DNA of 20,028 nucleotides. Source: a virus. The notes under the pieces were generated by a model. That model was not told the origin of the DNA, did no database searches, and worked only from the letters and a program-made list of their open reading frames with translations. Location: the IMG/VR virus record IMGVR_UViG_3300044858_000998, positions 1-20,028 of that record; one strand, 5' to 3'. The position numbers and the translations under genes are program-made. Each line of letters begins with the position of its first letter. Position 1 is the first letter of the stretch. Shown here piece after piece: positions 5,635-14,461 of the stretch.

Positions 5635-7642
5635 TTAGGTACCTCAAATCTGGGAGTTTGCTGAGAACATAAATGGTCTCTCTGTTGGCTCCAACCTTGG
5701 TTTGGAGCTCTCCACGCATGACTGCCTTGTCTAGCATTCTGCGTGCAGCGGCCTTAACCTTCCAGCCAGTATCATTTGCGTTCTTTAGACCTAGAGAGTC
5801 TGCTGCAGCCCAGAATGCGGCCGATGTGCATTCTTGGCCTTTATTCTCTAGGAATTCCATAACCTGTTTAACGGTTGAATAGTCTGCGTGCTGCTTAGTT
5901 CCATTGGCCTGAGCCAGCGAAACTCCAGCATCTGTTTCCCGCAAATACATGCCCTTGATCGTGATGGGCTCGGACTCCTTGCTCTTGCCCTCATACTCGT
6001 TGTCATCGGTACTTAGGGTCAAGAACCTAGGCCTACCTCCAGCAGCGTCTGTAACCTCCTGAGAGGGCTCAAATGAGTCATCTAGGGTTACGGTCATCAA
6101 ATTGTCCGCATTGGACTTAAAAGCGCCTGAGCCACGAGCCTTGGGCTTCTGAGAGTAACGTGTGGCATCATTTGGGTGGTGAACTGCCACTTTAGCTGCT
6201 AGCGGATAAATGCTGGCAATCTTTAGAAGCAGATCACGCATTTCAGCAGCGTCATTTTCATTATCAATTGATGATGTTGCCGAGAGTGTGTCAACAATTA
6301 CAAGAACAGGTTCTAGCTCTCCACAAAGCTTTCTGATTTCATCAACCGAGTCTTCTGACATCAAATCAGCGCCTCTAACAACCTTCAAGTTCTTCTTGAG
6401 GATTTCCCAATCTTGTTTGTTGTGTGTGCACCAAGATTTAAAGCGTTTTGCAATTCCTTTAAATCCTTCACCAGCGATGTAAAGAACTTTGCCTTGAATG
6501 ACATCTCTGCCAAACCATTTGATGCCCATAGCAACTGAACCAGCCATGCTTGCAGCCACAAATGTTTTTCCGATTTGCGATCTACCAACAAGGGCGTTTA
6601 GTGAATCGAAATACCAAACTCCATCGATCACCCATTCAATAGTTGTGTTTTCGAGTTCATCCCAATCACAAATTTCGATTCCCTTGTAGCGTTCTTTGCG
6701 CTTTTGCTCTTTTGCCCACTCCTGAGCGTTTAGCCGAATCAATTCTTTGCGATTTGCTTCTGCTTGCTCATCTACAGGCACCTTTGACGCAACAGCTTTG
6801 GCCTCGAACTCAGGAATTTTATCTATGAGACCGAGAAGTGTTGCATTCCAATCTTTTTTGTGTTTCTCAATGTCAAATGGAGGTCTAAGCCACATAGCTT
6901 GAAGTTCATTAAGGGCGTCTATTGCTCCAGGTTGGCCTTTAGCGCCTTCAGAGACAATTGCATACATTGCATCTCTCACAGCGTTATGCCCAAACTCAGA
7001 TTCGCTCAATCTGGACACATAATCCAAAATCTTGCGGATCTCAGGGCCGATTTCACCCTTTGGGAGGGCATCAAACCAATCCTGAGGGCTTTTTGGCTTG
7101 GTTGAGGGTAATTCTACCTTCTCGAACGCATATGCCCACGTAGGGGCGTCTGGGACGTTTAACCAGTGCTCAAACGCGGGTACTTCGCCGTACCAAATTG
7201 CTAGTCCATTGCCAATGCGTCTATCGACACCCGAAAGCTTGACACCGTTATAGACAATGTCAACATTTTCTGTTGTGCCTTTTGGAAATTTGTAAATGTA
7301 GTGGCGTCCACCACTTGGCGTGTCGTACCAGACTGGAGTTTCTGGTAATTCGAGCCCAGCACGCTCTAAAGTTTCGAATCCGTTCTTGCCGTCTTTGACG
7401 TCGATGTCAATTGCGCCATATTCTTCGTGGATCCAGCCGACGTATGGTTGCGGATCGCGTCCGTCATACCAGTGGCCATCAATTGCTTCTTTTGTGGTGA
7501 GCCGATGCTCTTTCCACTTGATAGTTGGTTTCTTTTCTTTGTTAGCAATGATGATTGGAACAATCTCAATACCATGCTCAAGAAGGTCATATGCCTTTGC
7601 CTTGTTTGTAGCCATCTCCTCTGCCTTTTCTACTCGTGCCAC
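5618..7642 (-). CDS. Bifunctional primase-polymerase and RepA-like helicase
   Basis: A 674-residue replication protein. Residues about 20-175 are an archaeo-eukaryotic-type Prim-Pol domain, with metal-binding D79-x-D81 (AIDIDVKDG) and the S110-GGRHYIY motif. Residues about 320-545 are a RecA-fold RepA-type ATPase: Walker A G353-RSQIGKT-360, VLYIAGEG (387-393), Walker B VLVIVD451, then the HHPNDATRYSQ and RGSGAFKSNADN signatures of the family. The C-terminus (about 590-660) looks like a winged-helix segment. It would prime and unwind the phage origin, with elongation by the host polymerase, as no DNA polymerase is present. The frame opens with GTG at 7642, without a ribosome binding site and 16 bases from the likely transcription start. 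The ATG at 7615 (residue 10), behind AAAGG, is at least as plausible. It is first in the early block and directly before the iterons. Confidence 0.92.
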   Translation of the reverse strand: MARVEKAEEMATNKAKAYDLLEHGIEIVPIIIANKEKKPTIKWKEHRLTTKEAIDGHWYDGRDPQPYVGWIHEEYGAIDIDVKDGKNGFETLERAGLELPETPVWYDTPSGGRHYIYKFPKGTTENVDIVYNGVKLSGVDRRIGNGLAIWYGEVPAFEHWLNVPDAPTWAYAFEKVELPSTKPKSPQDWFDALPKGEIGPEIRKILDYVSRLSESEFGHNAVRDAMYAIVSEGAKGQPGAIDALNELQAMWLRPPFDIEKHKKDWNATLLGLIDKIPEFEAKAVASKVPVDEQAEANRKELIRLNAQEWAKEQKRKERYKGIEICDWDELENTTIEWVIDGVWYFDSLNALVGRSQIGKTFVAASMAGSVAMGIKWFGRDVIQGKVLYIAGEGFKGIAKRFKSWCTHNKQDWEILKKNLKVVRGADLMSEDSVDEIRKLCGELEPVLVIVDTLSATSSIDNENDAAEMRDLLLKIASIYPLAAKVAVHHPNDATRYSQKPKARGSGAFKSNADNLMTVTLDDSFEPSQEVTDAAGGRPRFLTLSTDDNEYEGKSKESEPITIKGMYLRETDAGVSLAQANGTKQHADYSTVKQVMEFLENKGQECTSAAFWAAADSLGLKNANDTGWKVKAAARRMLDKAVMRGELQTKVGANRETIYVLSKLPDLRYLNGLSM

Positions 7643-7664
7643 GTCTGTAGCTTTGCCTACAAAT

Positions 7665-7692
7665 ATTATACATGCTTTTTATGCGGTGTATT
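7665..7692 (-). promoter_or_regulatory. Early promoter for the replication block
   Basis: On the minus strand a perfect -10 hexamer TATAAT (7670-7665) is preceded directly by TG, with a weak -35 (AATACA, 7692-7687, 16-base spacer). Two seven-base A tracts on the same strand (7706-7712 and 7720-7726) lie just upstream and resemble an UP element. Transcription would start near 7658, a short leader before the primase gene. It stands right after the late terminator. Confidence 0.6.
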
Positions 7693-7730
7693 CCGATTCA
7701 GTTAATTTTTTTAGGTTTATTTTTTTCACC

Positions 7731-7774
7731 AAAAAGAAAGCCCCCGCCAGGGAATGAAGTAACCTAGCGGGGGC
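7731..7774 (-). terminator. Intrinsic terminator at the end of the late block
   Basis: The minus-strand RNA forms an 8-bp all-GC stem, GCCCCCGC (7774-7767) with GCGGGGGC (7747-7740), plus two further pairs inside a mismatch, followed directly by TTTCTTTTT (7739-7731). It is oriented to stop transcription coming from the fibre and 50-residue genes before it reaches the early promoter. A smaller hairpin with a GAAA loop (7797-7810) lies between the last stop codon and it. Confidence 0.9.
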
Positions 7775-7814
7775 CCAGACATGGCAGTCATAGGAAGCAG
7801 TTTTCACTGCAGTT

Positions 7815-7967
7815 TTAGTCTAGCACACCTTCTGGTGCCGTGTCCATAATTGGTTTGCGTGTCGCTGGGTCCCAGACGATTTTTCCATTTTCATCTTTGA
7901 CTGGCTCAGCTTGCCAGGTTTTGGTTACAGAACTATCTTTGTTTTGGATTGTAATTACTTTACCCAT
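7815..7967 (-). CDS. Hypothetical 50-residue protein at the end of the late block
   Basis: An ATG at 7965-7967, two bases after the fibre stop codon, follows GGAG with a 5-base spacer and opens a 50-codon frame ending in TAA 7815-7817. The peptide is hydrophilic and compact (MGKVITIQNK..., later WDPATRKPIMDTAPEGVLD), with no membrane segment or family I recognise. It fills the gap between the fibre gene and the terminator, with normal spacing and codons, so it is probably real. It may assist the fibre, by position only. Confidence 0.72.
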   Translation of the reverse strand: MGKVITIQNKDSSVTKTWQAEPVKDENGKIVWDPATRKPIMDTAPEGVLD

Positions 7968-7969
7968 TT

Positions 7970-10516
7970 TTACTCCACTGTCTTAAGGAACGTGATTGGT
8001 AGGTGCATGAAGTCAGAGCCGTCAAATGCTTGACCTTCATTTAGAGTTGCAGGCCAAGCTCCGCTGTTTTGGCTGAAATCGTTACCGCCTCTGAATCCAC
8101 CATTTGCGCTAGGGCTTCCAGATGCTGGGTTACCTGGCCAGTATGGTCTCAAGTAGCCTTCGTATTTAACAGCAATATCATTTACACCTTGCTCATAATC
8201 TGGGTGCTGGTAGCTAAAGCCCAAGTAGTACATTCCAGCTGCAACAAAGACTGAGTCAAAGTTAAGCTGAACGATACCGATGTTGGTGCTGGCGGTTAGG
8301 CTGTACTCACCAAGTTCATCCACCAAATTCTTAGGCAAGCCAGTTTCAGGGTCTGCAGTATAGATAGCAAATTTAATTGAACCATTTCCAGTCAATGAAT
8401 CTGGATTATTTAGTTCAGTTAAATGCAACTTAACTGCTTCAAATGTTGCATCAGCACCTAACAAGATTGGGTGCCAGATAATGCTGTGCGCCCAAGCATT
8501 GTTATCTACTACGCTGGTTGGATCATTATCGCCCATCAGACCGCTCGGAATCCATGAATCTGGCCTTGGCCTGCTGAAGTTGATAATGTCTGGAATTCCA
8601 TCGCTTGGAGCTGCTTCGCCCACTGCAAATGAGTGCTTGAACATATTTACAAATATAAAAGGCGTTTGCTCTTCTTCGGGATCACTGCCATCTAAGGAGT
8701 AAGCAATTGGAATCTGGAAATCAGCTGGGATGTTTGTGTCCAAAGGCCTGAGCTGTCCAGGGAAATCAGCACCTGGATACAAAGGCGTATTAGGACCCCA
8801 GTTGGAGTTGTCAGTTATGTTGGCAACAGTTCCGTAAACAACGGCTGTTCCATATTCACCATCATCAATTGAGTTTGGATAGACCAATCCGACAATCTGC
8901 TCTGGGTCTGGCGGCGTGGTGCTTAGGTCAAGTAAAGAAACCTTGACAGCACCATCATCATAATCAGTTGCATAAACTACTGCTCCTGGATAAATTGTTT
9001 CTCCAGAAACATTCTTGATGTCAACAAGAACTACCTTTGCTTCTGTGCTTCCACCAGCAGGTGCCTGGGCTTGCCATTCTCCGCCCTCTTCAAAGGCAGC
9101 CCATGTAAGTACATGTCCACCTTGAATAGAGCCTTGGTCAACCGAAATTCCATTTAGGTCGTAATTAATGTCAAGGCGTCTGCGCTCCCATTTGTCTGTA
9201 TCTGGGTTCCAAACAAGAGCTTGAGCAGTCTGGTCTGGGTCTCCATAAATGTCTGCATCTATTAAATCCGAAAGGGCCAAGCTTGGCTCCCGCAAGTAGT
9301 AAATAGTTATGCGGTCGTTATTATTAAATGAGTGAGTTCCATCAACGTAAGTTACTGGAACTTCTGCATAGGTTGTGTCTGGAATAGGCGCGGCCGATAG
9401 TTCCCAGCGCTGGAAGTTGTTGTGGTCAGCTTCATCAGCAATAACAATAATGTCTCCAGGCTGAGCATTTGCCAAAGCCAAAGCAACGTCAACTCCGTCA
9501 TCAGTAATTTGGCTAACGTAAAGAGATGTTGAATCCGCTTGGGTTGCATTGTTCCACATCAAATAGCCAGTACCGACAGGTGGCGTCTGATCGTTTGTAA
9601 CAGCTCGGTATGTGTAATAGCTTGCGCTTGCACCAGCTGGGCCAGTAGGACCAGTTTCACCTTGCGGTCCCGTAGCTCCTGTGTCACCCTGGGGTCCAGT
9701 TGGACCAGTTTCACCAGTTGCACCTGCAGGACCAGTAGGTCCTGGAACTGTGCTATCAGCACCAGCAGGTCCCGTAGGGCCTGTAGCGCCAGTTGCACCT
9801 GCAGGGCCTGTTGGGCCAGGTACGGTGCTTGCGGCGCCTTCAGGTCCAGTAGGACCAGTTGCACCGATAGCTCCAGCTGGGCCAGTTGGGCCTTCAATTC
9901 CTTGAGCGCCTTGAGGACCAGTTGGTCCTACCGCTCCCGTTGCTCCAGTAGGTCCAGTAGGACCAGGGACAGTTGAATTAGCTCCAGTCGCTCCTGTGGG
10001 TCCAGTTGGGCCCTGAGCGCCAGCTGGTCCAGTCGGTCCAGGCACTGTTGAGGCTGCTCCTTGAGGTCCTGTAGGTCCAGTGGCTCCTGCTGCTCCAGCT
10101 GGGCCTGTTGGGCCTGGAACGGTTGATGCTGCTCCTTGTGGGCCTGTTGGACCTGTAGCCCCTGTAGATCCTGCAGGTCCTGTTGGTCCAGGAACCGTAG
10201 ATGCGGCACCAGTTGCACCAGTTGGTCCTGTAGGTCCGATTGCTCCATTGGCTCCTGCGGGTCCTGTTGCACCTGTGGCACCTACCTGTCCTTGAGGACC
10301 AGTAGGTCCTTGAATTCCTTGTGGCCCAGTAGGACCAGTCGCTCCAGTAGGACCAGTAGGTCCGCCTGGATCACCCTGAGGACCAGTAGGTCCTGTAGGT
10401 CCTTGAGAACCAGTAGCACCAGCTGGTCCAGCAGGTCCTTGAGGTCCTTGTGGTCCAGCTTCTGCTGCGGAAATGATTAGGGAGACTTCAGCTCCAGATA
10501 CAACGATCTCGCTCAT
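7970..10516 (-). CDS. Collagen-like tail fibre
   Basis: An 848-residue structural protein, probably the adsorption fibre. Residues 1-20 form a short N-terminal anchor. Residues 21 to about 296 are almost unbroken Gly-X-Y triplets dominated by GPT, GPQ, GPA and GAT, predicting a collagen triple helix and so a trimer. From about 104 to 277 the triplets form 25-residue modules marked by STVPGPTGP, at residues 106, 131, 156, 181, 230 and 255. Each STV breaks the triplet register and may act as a hinge. Residues about 300-848 are a beta-rich C-terminal region with segments such as [20 protein letters not shown] and a final jelly-roll-like part (about 650-848), the likely receptor-binding end. Collagen-like fibres are common in phages. 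The start overlaps the previous stop as TAATG, without a strong ribosome binding site of its own, implying coupling. Confidence 0.9.
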   Translation of the reverse strand: MSEIVVSGAEVSLIISAAEAGPQGPQGPAGPAGATGSQGPTGPTGPQGDPGGPTGPTGATGPTGPQGIQGPTGPQGQVGATGATGPAGANGAIGPTGPTGATGAASTVPGPTGPAGSTGATGPTGPQGAASTVPGPTGPAGAAGATGPTGPQGAASTVPGPTGPAGAQGPTGPTGATGANSTVPGPTGPTGATGAVGPTGPQGAQGIEGPTGPAGAIGATGPTGPEGAASTVPGPTGPAGATGATGPTGPAGADSTVPGPTGPAGATGETGPTGPQGDTGATGPQGETGPTGPAGASASYYTYRAVTNDQTPPVGTGYLMWNNATQADSTSLYVSQITDDGVDVALALANAQPGDIIVIADEADHNNFQRWELSAAPIPDTTYAEVPVTYVDGTHSFNNNDRITIYYLREPSLALSDLIDADIYGDPDQTAQALVWNPDTDKWERRRLDINYDLNGISVDQGSIQGGHVLTWAAFEEGGEWQAQAPAGGSTEAKVVLVDIKNVSGETIYPGAVVYATDYDDGAVKVSLLDLSTTPPDPEQIVGLVYPNSIDDGEYGTAVVYGTVANITDNSNWGPNTPLYPGADFPGQLRPLDTNIPADFQIPIAYSLDGSDPEEEQTPFIFVNMFKHSFAVGEAAPSDGIPDIINFSRPRPDSWIPSGLMGDNDPTSVVDNNAWAHSIIWHPILLGADATFEAVKLHLTELNNPDSLTGNGSIKFAIYTADPETGLPKNLVDELGEYSLTASTNIGIVQLNFDSVFVAAGMYYLGFSYQHPDYEQGVNDIAVKYEGYLRPYWPGNPASGSPSANGGFRGGNDFSQNSGAWPATLNEGQAFDGSDFMHLPITFLKTVE
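9686..10207 (-). repeat. 75-bp tandem modules inside the collagen-like fibre gene
   Basis: Seven consecutive modules (six of 25 codons, one of 24 that lacks the STV marker) encode residues 104-277 of the fibre. The protein repeats are close, while many third bases differ, so the array is old or has diverged by drift. Such an array can change length by recombination and would alter fibre length by whole modules. Confidence 0.8.
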
Positions 10517-10914
10517 TATCTTGTTACTTCTCCAATTACTGTTATGCTTCCACGAACTAGTGTCCGAATCTCGCCATTGTTGTCATACTGCCAGTCCCAT
10601 ACGCCCTTAAACATTGGCGCAGTAACAAGGTCGTCTTTGACATAAATAGATTCAGTAGTGGCGTCTACTACAAGTTCTGCAGCTACTTCAGATGGCACTT
10701 TCAAAATGGCCTTGCCCTCTACGCCAGTGTCAGTGTTGATCTCAATTTCCCATGATTCATCACTGTTTTCATCTACGCGAATAGATGCCGAGTGGGTGCC
10801 AACAAACTCGTATGGCTCCTCGTCCTCATTTGTAATGTTAAAAACTATGTTGGTGTCATCGCCGCCGTAAGCAACAATGTCAAGAATAGGCGGAACAATG
10901 TTAAGCGTTGCCAT
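10516..10914 (-). CDS. Tail accessory protein, 132 residues
   Basis: A small beta-rich protein typical of a group found beside tail fibres. An N-terminal [20 protein letters not shown] strand region is followed by an acidic middle, and the protein closes with [20 protein letters not shown] and VIGEVTR. The same closing pattern (W-D..., a G-V/I-TL-RG turn, then V-x-V-x-x-DVTR) recurs in fibre or baseplate-associated proteins of many siphophages. A longer frame starting at TTG 10953 exists, but the ATG at 10912-10914 has GGAGG nine bases upstream and is preferred. It overlaps the 63-residue gene by 14 bases and hands over to the fibre gene with TAATG. It is probably an adaptor or chaperone for the fibre; the exact role is not shown. 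Confidence 0.72.
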   Translation of the reverse strand: MATLNIVPPILDIVAYGGDDTNIVFNITNEDEEPYEFVGTHSASIRVDENSDESWEIEINTDTGVEGKAILKVPSEVAAELVVDATTESIYVKDDLVTAPMFKGVWDWQYDNNGEIRTLVRGSITVIGEVTR

Positions 10915-11092
10915 CTGTAGGTTCCTCCGTGATTTCTTCGGCCTGAGGCTCAATGATTAAATCGATTGGCTCATCTTCTATTTTAGCAGGCTCTTCAGCT
11001 ACTGGCTTTGTTGAAGCCTTCTTTGCAGGCTTGTCAGCAGGCTGTGGGCCCTTGTTGGTGTCCCTTGTAAACGGGATTCTGTGTGCATACAT
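10901..11092 (-). CDS. Disordered acidic small protein, 63 residues
   Basis: A 63-residue protein without hydrophobic core: a short basic start (MYAHRIPFTRDTNKG), a Lys-Ala-Pro segment (about 17-37), and a strongly acidic, Glu-rich tail. It is probably unstructured. AAGGAG six bases before the ATG at 11092 supports it, and it overlaps the next gene. I do not recognise a family. By position, between the tail tip and fibre genes, it may be a linker or assembly factor. Confidence 0.65.
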   Translation of the reverse strand: MYAHRIPFTRDTNKGPQPADKPAKKASTKPVAEEPAKIEDEPIDLIIEPQAEEITEEPTDGNA

Positions 11093-11110
11093 ATTTGCTC
11101 CTTAATTTAA

Positions 11111-11145
11111 GGGAGGACTGAACAGGAGGTTGGCTCAGTCCACCC
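11111..11145 (-). other. Intergenic hairpin between the membrane protein and the 63-residue gene
   Basis: The mRNA can pair GGACTGA with TCAGTCC around a 13-base loop, extended past one mismatch by three G-C pairs. Directly after it CCTTAAATTAAGG is a palindrome that includes the ribosome binding site of the 63-residue gene. The U-tract is poor, so this is more likely a processing, stability or translation-control element than a terminator. Confidence 0.45.
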
Positions 11146-11148
11146 AGC

Positions 11149-11406
11149 TTATTCGCCCAATCTCACCTTGAGTTTGACGTGTTCCTCATAGATCTCAAAA
11201 TACTTGTCACGCCAGTGCCCAACTTCTGAGCGCAATTCCTGTATTTCCGCCTTAAGGGCGTCTATTTGATCTTGTAACTCTTTGCGCAATACCTCTTCAT
11301 TGCTCAAAGTTTGTTCTCTGCGAGCTAGCAAAAACTTGAAGAGGCTAGTGCCTCCAGCTCCAGCTGCTCCGCCGCCGAGTAGTGCTAATAATGTTTCTAG
11401 TTCCAT
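11149..11406 (-). CDS. Small membrane protein with coiled coil, holin candidate
   Basis: An 85-residue protein. Residues 4-28 are small and hydrophobic with many glycines (LETLLALLGGGAAGAGGTSL, then FKFLLA), a probable single membrane span. Residues about 33-80 are a charged heptad-like helix (EEVLRKELQDQIDALKAEIQ and onward), a probable coiled coil. The layout recalls small one-span holins or spanin-like accessory proteins, but nothing diagnostic is present. It follows the hub gene after one base. As the only late-block protein with a membrane segment of this size it is a lysis candidate. Tail-tip membrane interaction is the alternative. Confidence 0.68.
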   Translation of the reverse strand: MELETLLALLGGGAAGAGGTSLFKFLLARREQTLSNEEVLRKELQDQIDALKAEIQELRSEVGHWRDKYFEIYEEHVKLKVRLGE

Positions 11407-11407
11407 G

Positions 11408-14400
11408 TTAGTTGCTTGTCAGGTCCAGGGTCATTGTCCAGTTTTCGGGGGTGATATTGTGTGTAACTCTTTTAGCAAACCAGACCCCATTTACCGCAAC
11501 AGGGCCAGTAGATATAAAGACTCTTATAGGGTCAATTAGTGCGTCAACCTTATAAGCTCTTGTTACATATCCCTCCCGATTGACTACGTTTGTAGTCAAA
11601 GACTGTAATTCAGATTGATCCTCAAAATAAGGAACTTCTTCAATCCAAGATTCTAGATACTGAGCTGGGTTTCCGGCTGGTGCATCTAAATTTAGTGCAA
11701 CATCAAATGAACGCTCCCCATACCGAGTGATGCTGGCTGCGTCGCTGTAGGTTGCTGAGGTCAACTCATCGTAAGTTAGCGTTGCAATTACCTTATTGGT
11801 AATGTCATTCATGCTATTTGAAATTATAAAATCTGAGATACAGAAATGATCTAATGAATCTGAATGAGCCGTACTAAATCCAAAATCAAATGGCTCTAAT
11901 ACTAGGTCTTCGTTGGCTGCATAAATTAAAGCACGCGCATTCCTGTTAAACCAAAAGATTACACCACCTCGGTTCTGACCCATGATGCCGAATTCACCCT
12001 CAGTCAACTCAGTGATTATGTCGCTTGAGGTGACATTTTCTCTGAACTCAATTGGGAATACCGACCCATCGTACGGCTGGAATGTTTCGTAAATTGATGT
12101 GTCATAAGTAACTCCCCAAGTTGCTGGAGAGACGTATTCATCCAAGACTCTAAACATTCTGTCGCTAAATGATTCTGCATCATTAACTTCATATGTAGGA
12201 ATGTTTACATTTAGCACTCTAGACATTGAATCTACCAAATTTAAAGTGGTATTGGCATTTCCGAATGTGTCATAGGTTGTTGACATTGACTCAATAAAAC
12301 CAGTAAATAAATAATCCTCTTCGTCATCTGGGGCAGCAGCTTCGGCCAATAAAATTCTTACCTTGTTGTCAAGCTGCAAGGCACTGTTACTTCTGGGATC
12401 CCCCTCAGACCCTTTAAGTTCTATTGTTGCAAAACCAGGCTCTGGCCTACGCAATAAACCACGCTCTTCGTTGTAGCCAGTGTTTATGTCTACACTCGAA
12501 GTAGAGCACTCAATTGGCCACCAGCCAGAAGCATAAACAAAATCTCCATAAACAAAAGCATATGGTTCGCCAACTATAAATTCATGCAAAACCTCTGAGT
12601 CGTTATAGACAACATTTAATACGAAGTCTTCTGGTAATCCAGGTAGATCTACTTTTACTACTCCGATTGCTGGTACCGTGACATTAAACTGGGGGTATTT
12701 GGCTGCGTTAGTGCTGCTTATGTAATAAGTTCTTCCAGCAAGCGAGTTGTAAAAACTTAACTCATAGGTCCCAGACCCTAATGAAGAGACACCAAGAGTG
12801 TAATTTTCATCATAAGTAAAGACAGTTTGATATGCATAAACGGTATCTCCTATTTCATAGATATCTTCTGCCAATATTTGTATGGATGCTATTTGAACCC
12901 ATTGAGATCCGTTCCAAGAACTTAAAGTTATTGTGTTATTTGCCGTTATCGCACCAGGTGTGCCAGTTATCTCATAATTAACAGTTGTATTGTCTGTTAT
13001 TGCCGTGGCTTGGGCAATTAAAACTTGAGGACTTTGTGTGCCGCCAACAACAGGAAACCATGTTGCTACAGCCCGAAGGCCTGTATAGCTATTGTTCCAG
13101 TTTTTAAATTCCATAGTAAGTATGGCTTTATAGTCAGTTTTTCTGATTGTTGCGGACGGGACAAAATCCGAGCTTGTTAGGTTGGAGTAAGAAATTTGAT
13201 TGCTGGTTGTGTAATCAGTATAAATTAAAGGATACAGAGCAAATTTGTTGTAGCCAGATGGGAAATAGTCTATTGCTAAATTAGTGCTTGTAATAGTTCT
13301 ACTATCATATGTTGCAACTAAAGTGCCAGTAGTTTTTAAGTCATCAGATGGCGAGAAATTGTCGACTGCTCTGTTTTCATGGTACATTGCATAGCCAACA
13401 GAAGGGACATCAAAGTTATTAGTCAGATCAGTTAGTGTCCTAGAATCTCTGGTCCATGTGCAATTTCCGTTATGAAAATTTAAATAGTTGTAACCTTGAG
13501 AAAAAGACATATTTGTGCCAGCTTGATATGTGCCAACTTCTCTTTTTAAAGTTAAAACGTCTGAAAGATCTACGTGGTCCGATATTGGCTCTGGCCCGTG
13601 GAACAGCTCGGTCCTAACCACAGTAGTGTCATCTGTTTTTAAAATAGAAACCGTAAACTTTGTGCTATTCGGATCAATGTATGTACTTGGTATATAAACT
13701 TCGTAAACATCTTCTAAATACAAACTAAGATCTCCAGCAACAAAAGCCCTAGGAGTTACATAGAATTGCGGATAGTATTCACCAGAACCACTAATGCCAA
13801 TTAAATACCGATCTTTGTCCGTAAACGGTATCGACTCGGCCGTATCGGCTGCTTTTGGAAAAAACCTTAATTTATAAAAATTACTGCCAGCATCTACAAG
13901 TGATTCTGGGGCTGGGGTTGTGAAAGTTCTGTCAAAGTAGCTTCCACCAGCTCTCCATCCAATTGTAGAATTTAATGATGTGTCTGGATAGTACCAACCT
14001 TGATAGCTAGTTCCGCTAGCAGAGTTGTATGAATAAGTACTTCCATTAGCCTGCGCAATAAAGTCAGTCCACGTTCCACCTACTAAAGCTTGAAATTTAA
14101 AAAATGTAGTAGTCCCACCAACTCTATTTAACACAACACCAAAATCTCCAGAAGCTACTGTTGTGTATGAAGATGGGGTAGAAGAGCTTCCATTGTAATA
14201 TCTATATGAAGTAGCCCCAGATACTGCTTTCCAAACTACAAAAATGCTGGTTCCCCGCCACTCAACTATGTATGGATAGTCCATATCCTCTATAGGAAAT
14301 AATTCAGTTCCAGACTCTAAATCAAGTGGGGTTACTGAATAATCAGCATAAGGAAAGGTCTTGCCATTTACCTCAAGCTCAGTTGGCGAAATAACTTCGG

Positions 14401-14461
14401 CAATTCTTATGCCGAGTGCTTCAACCTTGATGTGCTCACTGATATCAAATTTCTCTGCCAT
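11408..14461 (-). CDS. Tail tip/hub minor tail protein
   Basis: A 1017-residue minor tail protein coded directly after the tape measure (overlap of one base), where siphophages place Dit and Tal/hub genes. No separate Dit is present, so this protein may combine tip functions. Residues about 63-140 resemble a fibronectin-III-like domain (YIVEWRGTSIFVVWKAVSGA). Residues about 150-620 are Ser/Thr/Tyr-rich beta sequence of unknown family. Residues about 640-1017 (from ASGWWPIECSTSSVDINTGY, with LRRPEPGFATIELKG) match the style of hub proteins from actinobacterial phages, where this part forms the tip ring. The DNA for the N-terminal two thirds is visibly more AT-rich than that for the C-terminal third, suggesting replacement of the receptor-facing part. 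I see no peptidase or lysozyme motif. Confidence 0.8.
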   Translation of the reverse strand: MAEKFDISEHIKVEALGIRIAEVISPTELEVNGKTFPYADYSVTPLDLESGTELFPIEDMDYPYIVEWRGTSIFVVWKAVSGATSYRYYNGSSSTPSSYTTVASGDFGVVLNRVGGTTTFFKFQALVGGTWTDFIAQANGSTYSYNSASGTSYQGWYYPDTSLNSTIGWRAGGSYFDRTFTTPAPESLVDAGSNFYKLRFFPKAADTAESIPFTDKDRYLIGISGSGEYYPQFYVTPRAFVAGDLSLYLEDVYEVYIPSTYIDPNSTKFTVSILKTDDTTVVRTELFHGPEPISDHVDLSDVLTLKREVGTYQAGTNMSFSQGYNYLNFHNGNCTWTRDSRTLTDLTNNFDVPSVGYAMYHENRAVDNFSPSDDLKTTGTLVATYDSRTITSTNLAIDYFPSGYNKFALYPLIYTDYTTSNQISYSNLTSSDFVPSATIRKTDYKAILTMEFKNWNNSYTGLRAVATWFPVVGGTQSPQVLIAQATAITDNTTVNYEITGTPGAITANNTITLSSWNGSQWVQIASIQILAEDIYEIGDTVYAYQTVFTYDENYTLGVSSLGSGTYELSFYNSLAGRTYYISSTNAAKYPQFNVTVPAIGVVKVDLPGLPEDFVLNVVYNDSEVLHEFIVGEPYAFVYGDFVYASGWWPIECSTSSVDINTGYNEERGLLRRPEPGFATIELKGSEGDPRSNSALQLDNKVRILLAEAAAPDDEEDYLFTGFIESMSTTYDTFGNANTTLNLVDSMSRVLNVNIPTYEVNDAESFSDRMFRVLDEYVSPATWGVTYDTSIYETFQPYDGSVFPIEFRENVTSSDIITELTEGEFGIMGQNRGGVIFWFNRNARALIYAANEDLVLEPFDFGFSTAHSDSLDHFCISDFIISNSMNDITNKVIATLTYDELTSATYSDAASITRYGERSFDVALNLDAPAGNPAQYLESWIEEVPYFEDQSELQSLTTNVVNREGYVTRAYKVDALIDPIRVFISTGPVAVNGVWFAKRVTHNITPENWTMTLDLTSN

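Noticed and set aside
7320-7757. Plus-strand frame of 145 codons opposite the start of the primase gene
   Set aside because: It is antisense to conserved Prim-Pol sequence and runs through the early promoter and part of the terminator, with no sensible protein features.
9539-10480. Long plus-strand frames rich in Gly/Pro/Val or Cys/Ser opposite the fibre gene
   Set aside because: GGN and CCN codons are reverse complements, so a collagen-like gene opens frames on the other strand. There are no ribosome binding sites and the repeats explain the composition.
10516-10953. Longer version of the 132-residue tail accessory gene
   Set aside because: The upstream start is a TTG without a ribosome binding site inside the preceding gene. 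The ATG at 10914 has GGAGG in front.
7970-14461. Diversity-generating retroelement acting on the fibre or hub gene
   Set aside because: I see no reverse transcriptase gene and no template/variable repeat pair in the window.
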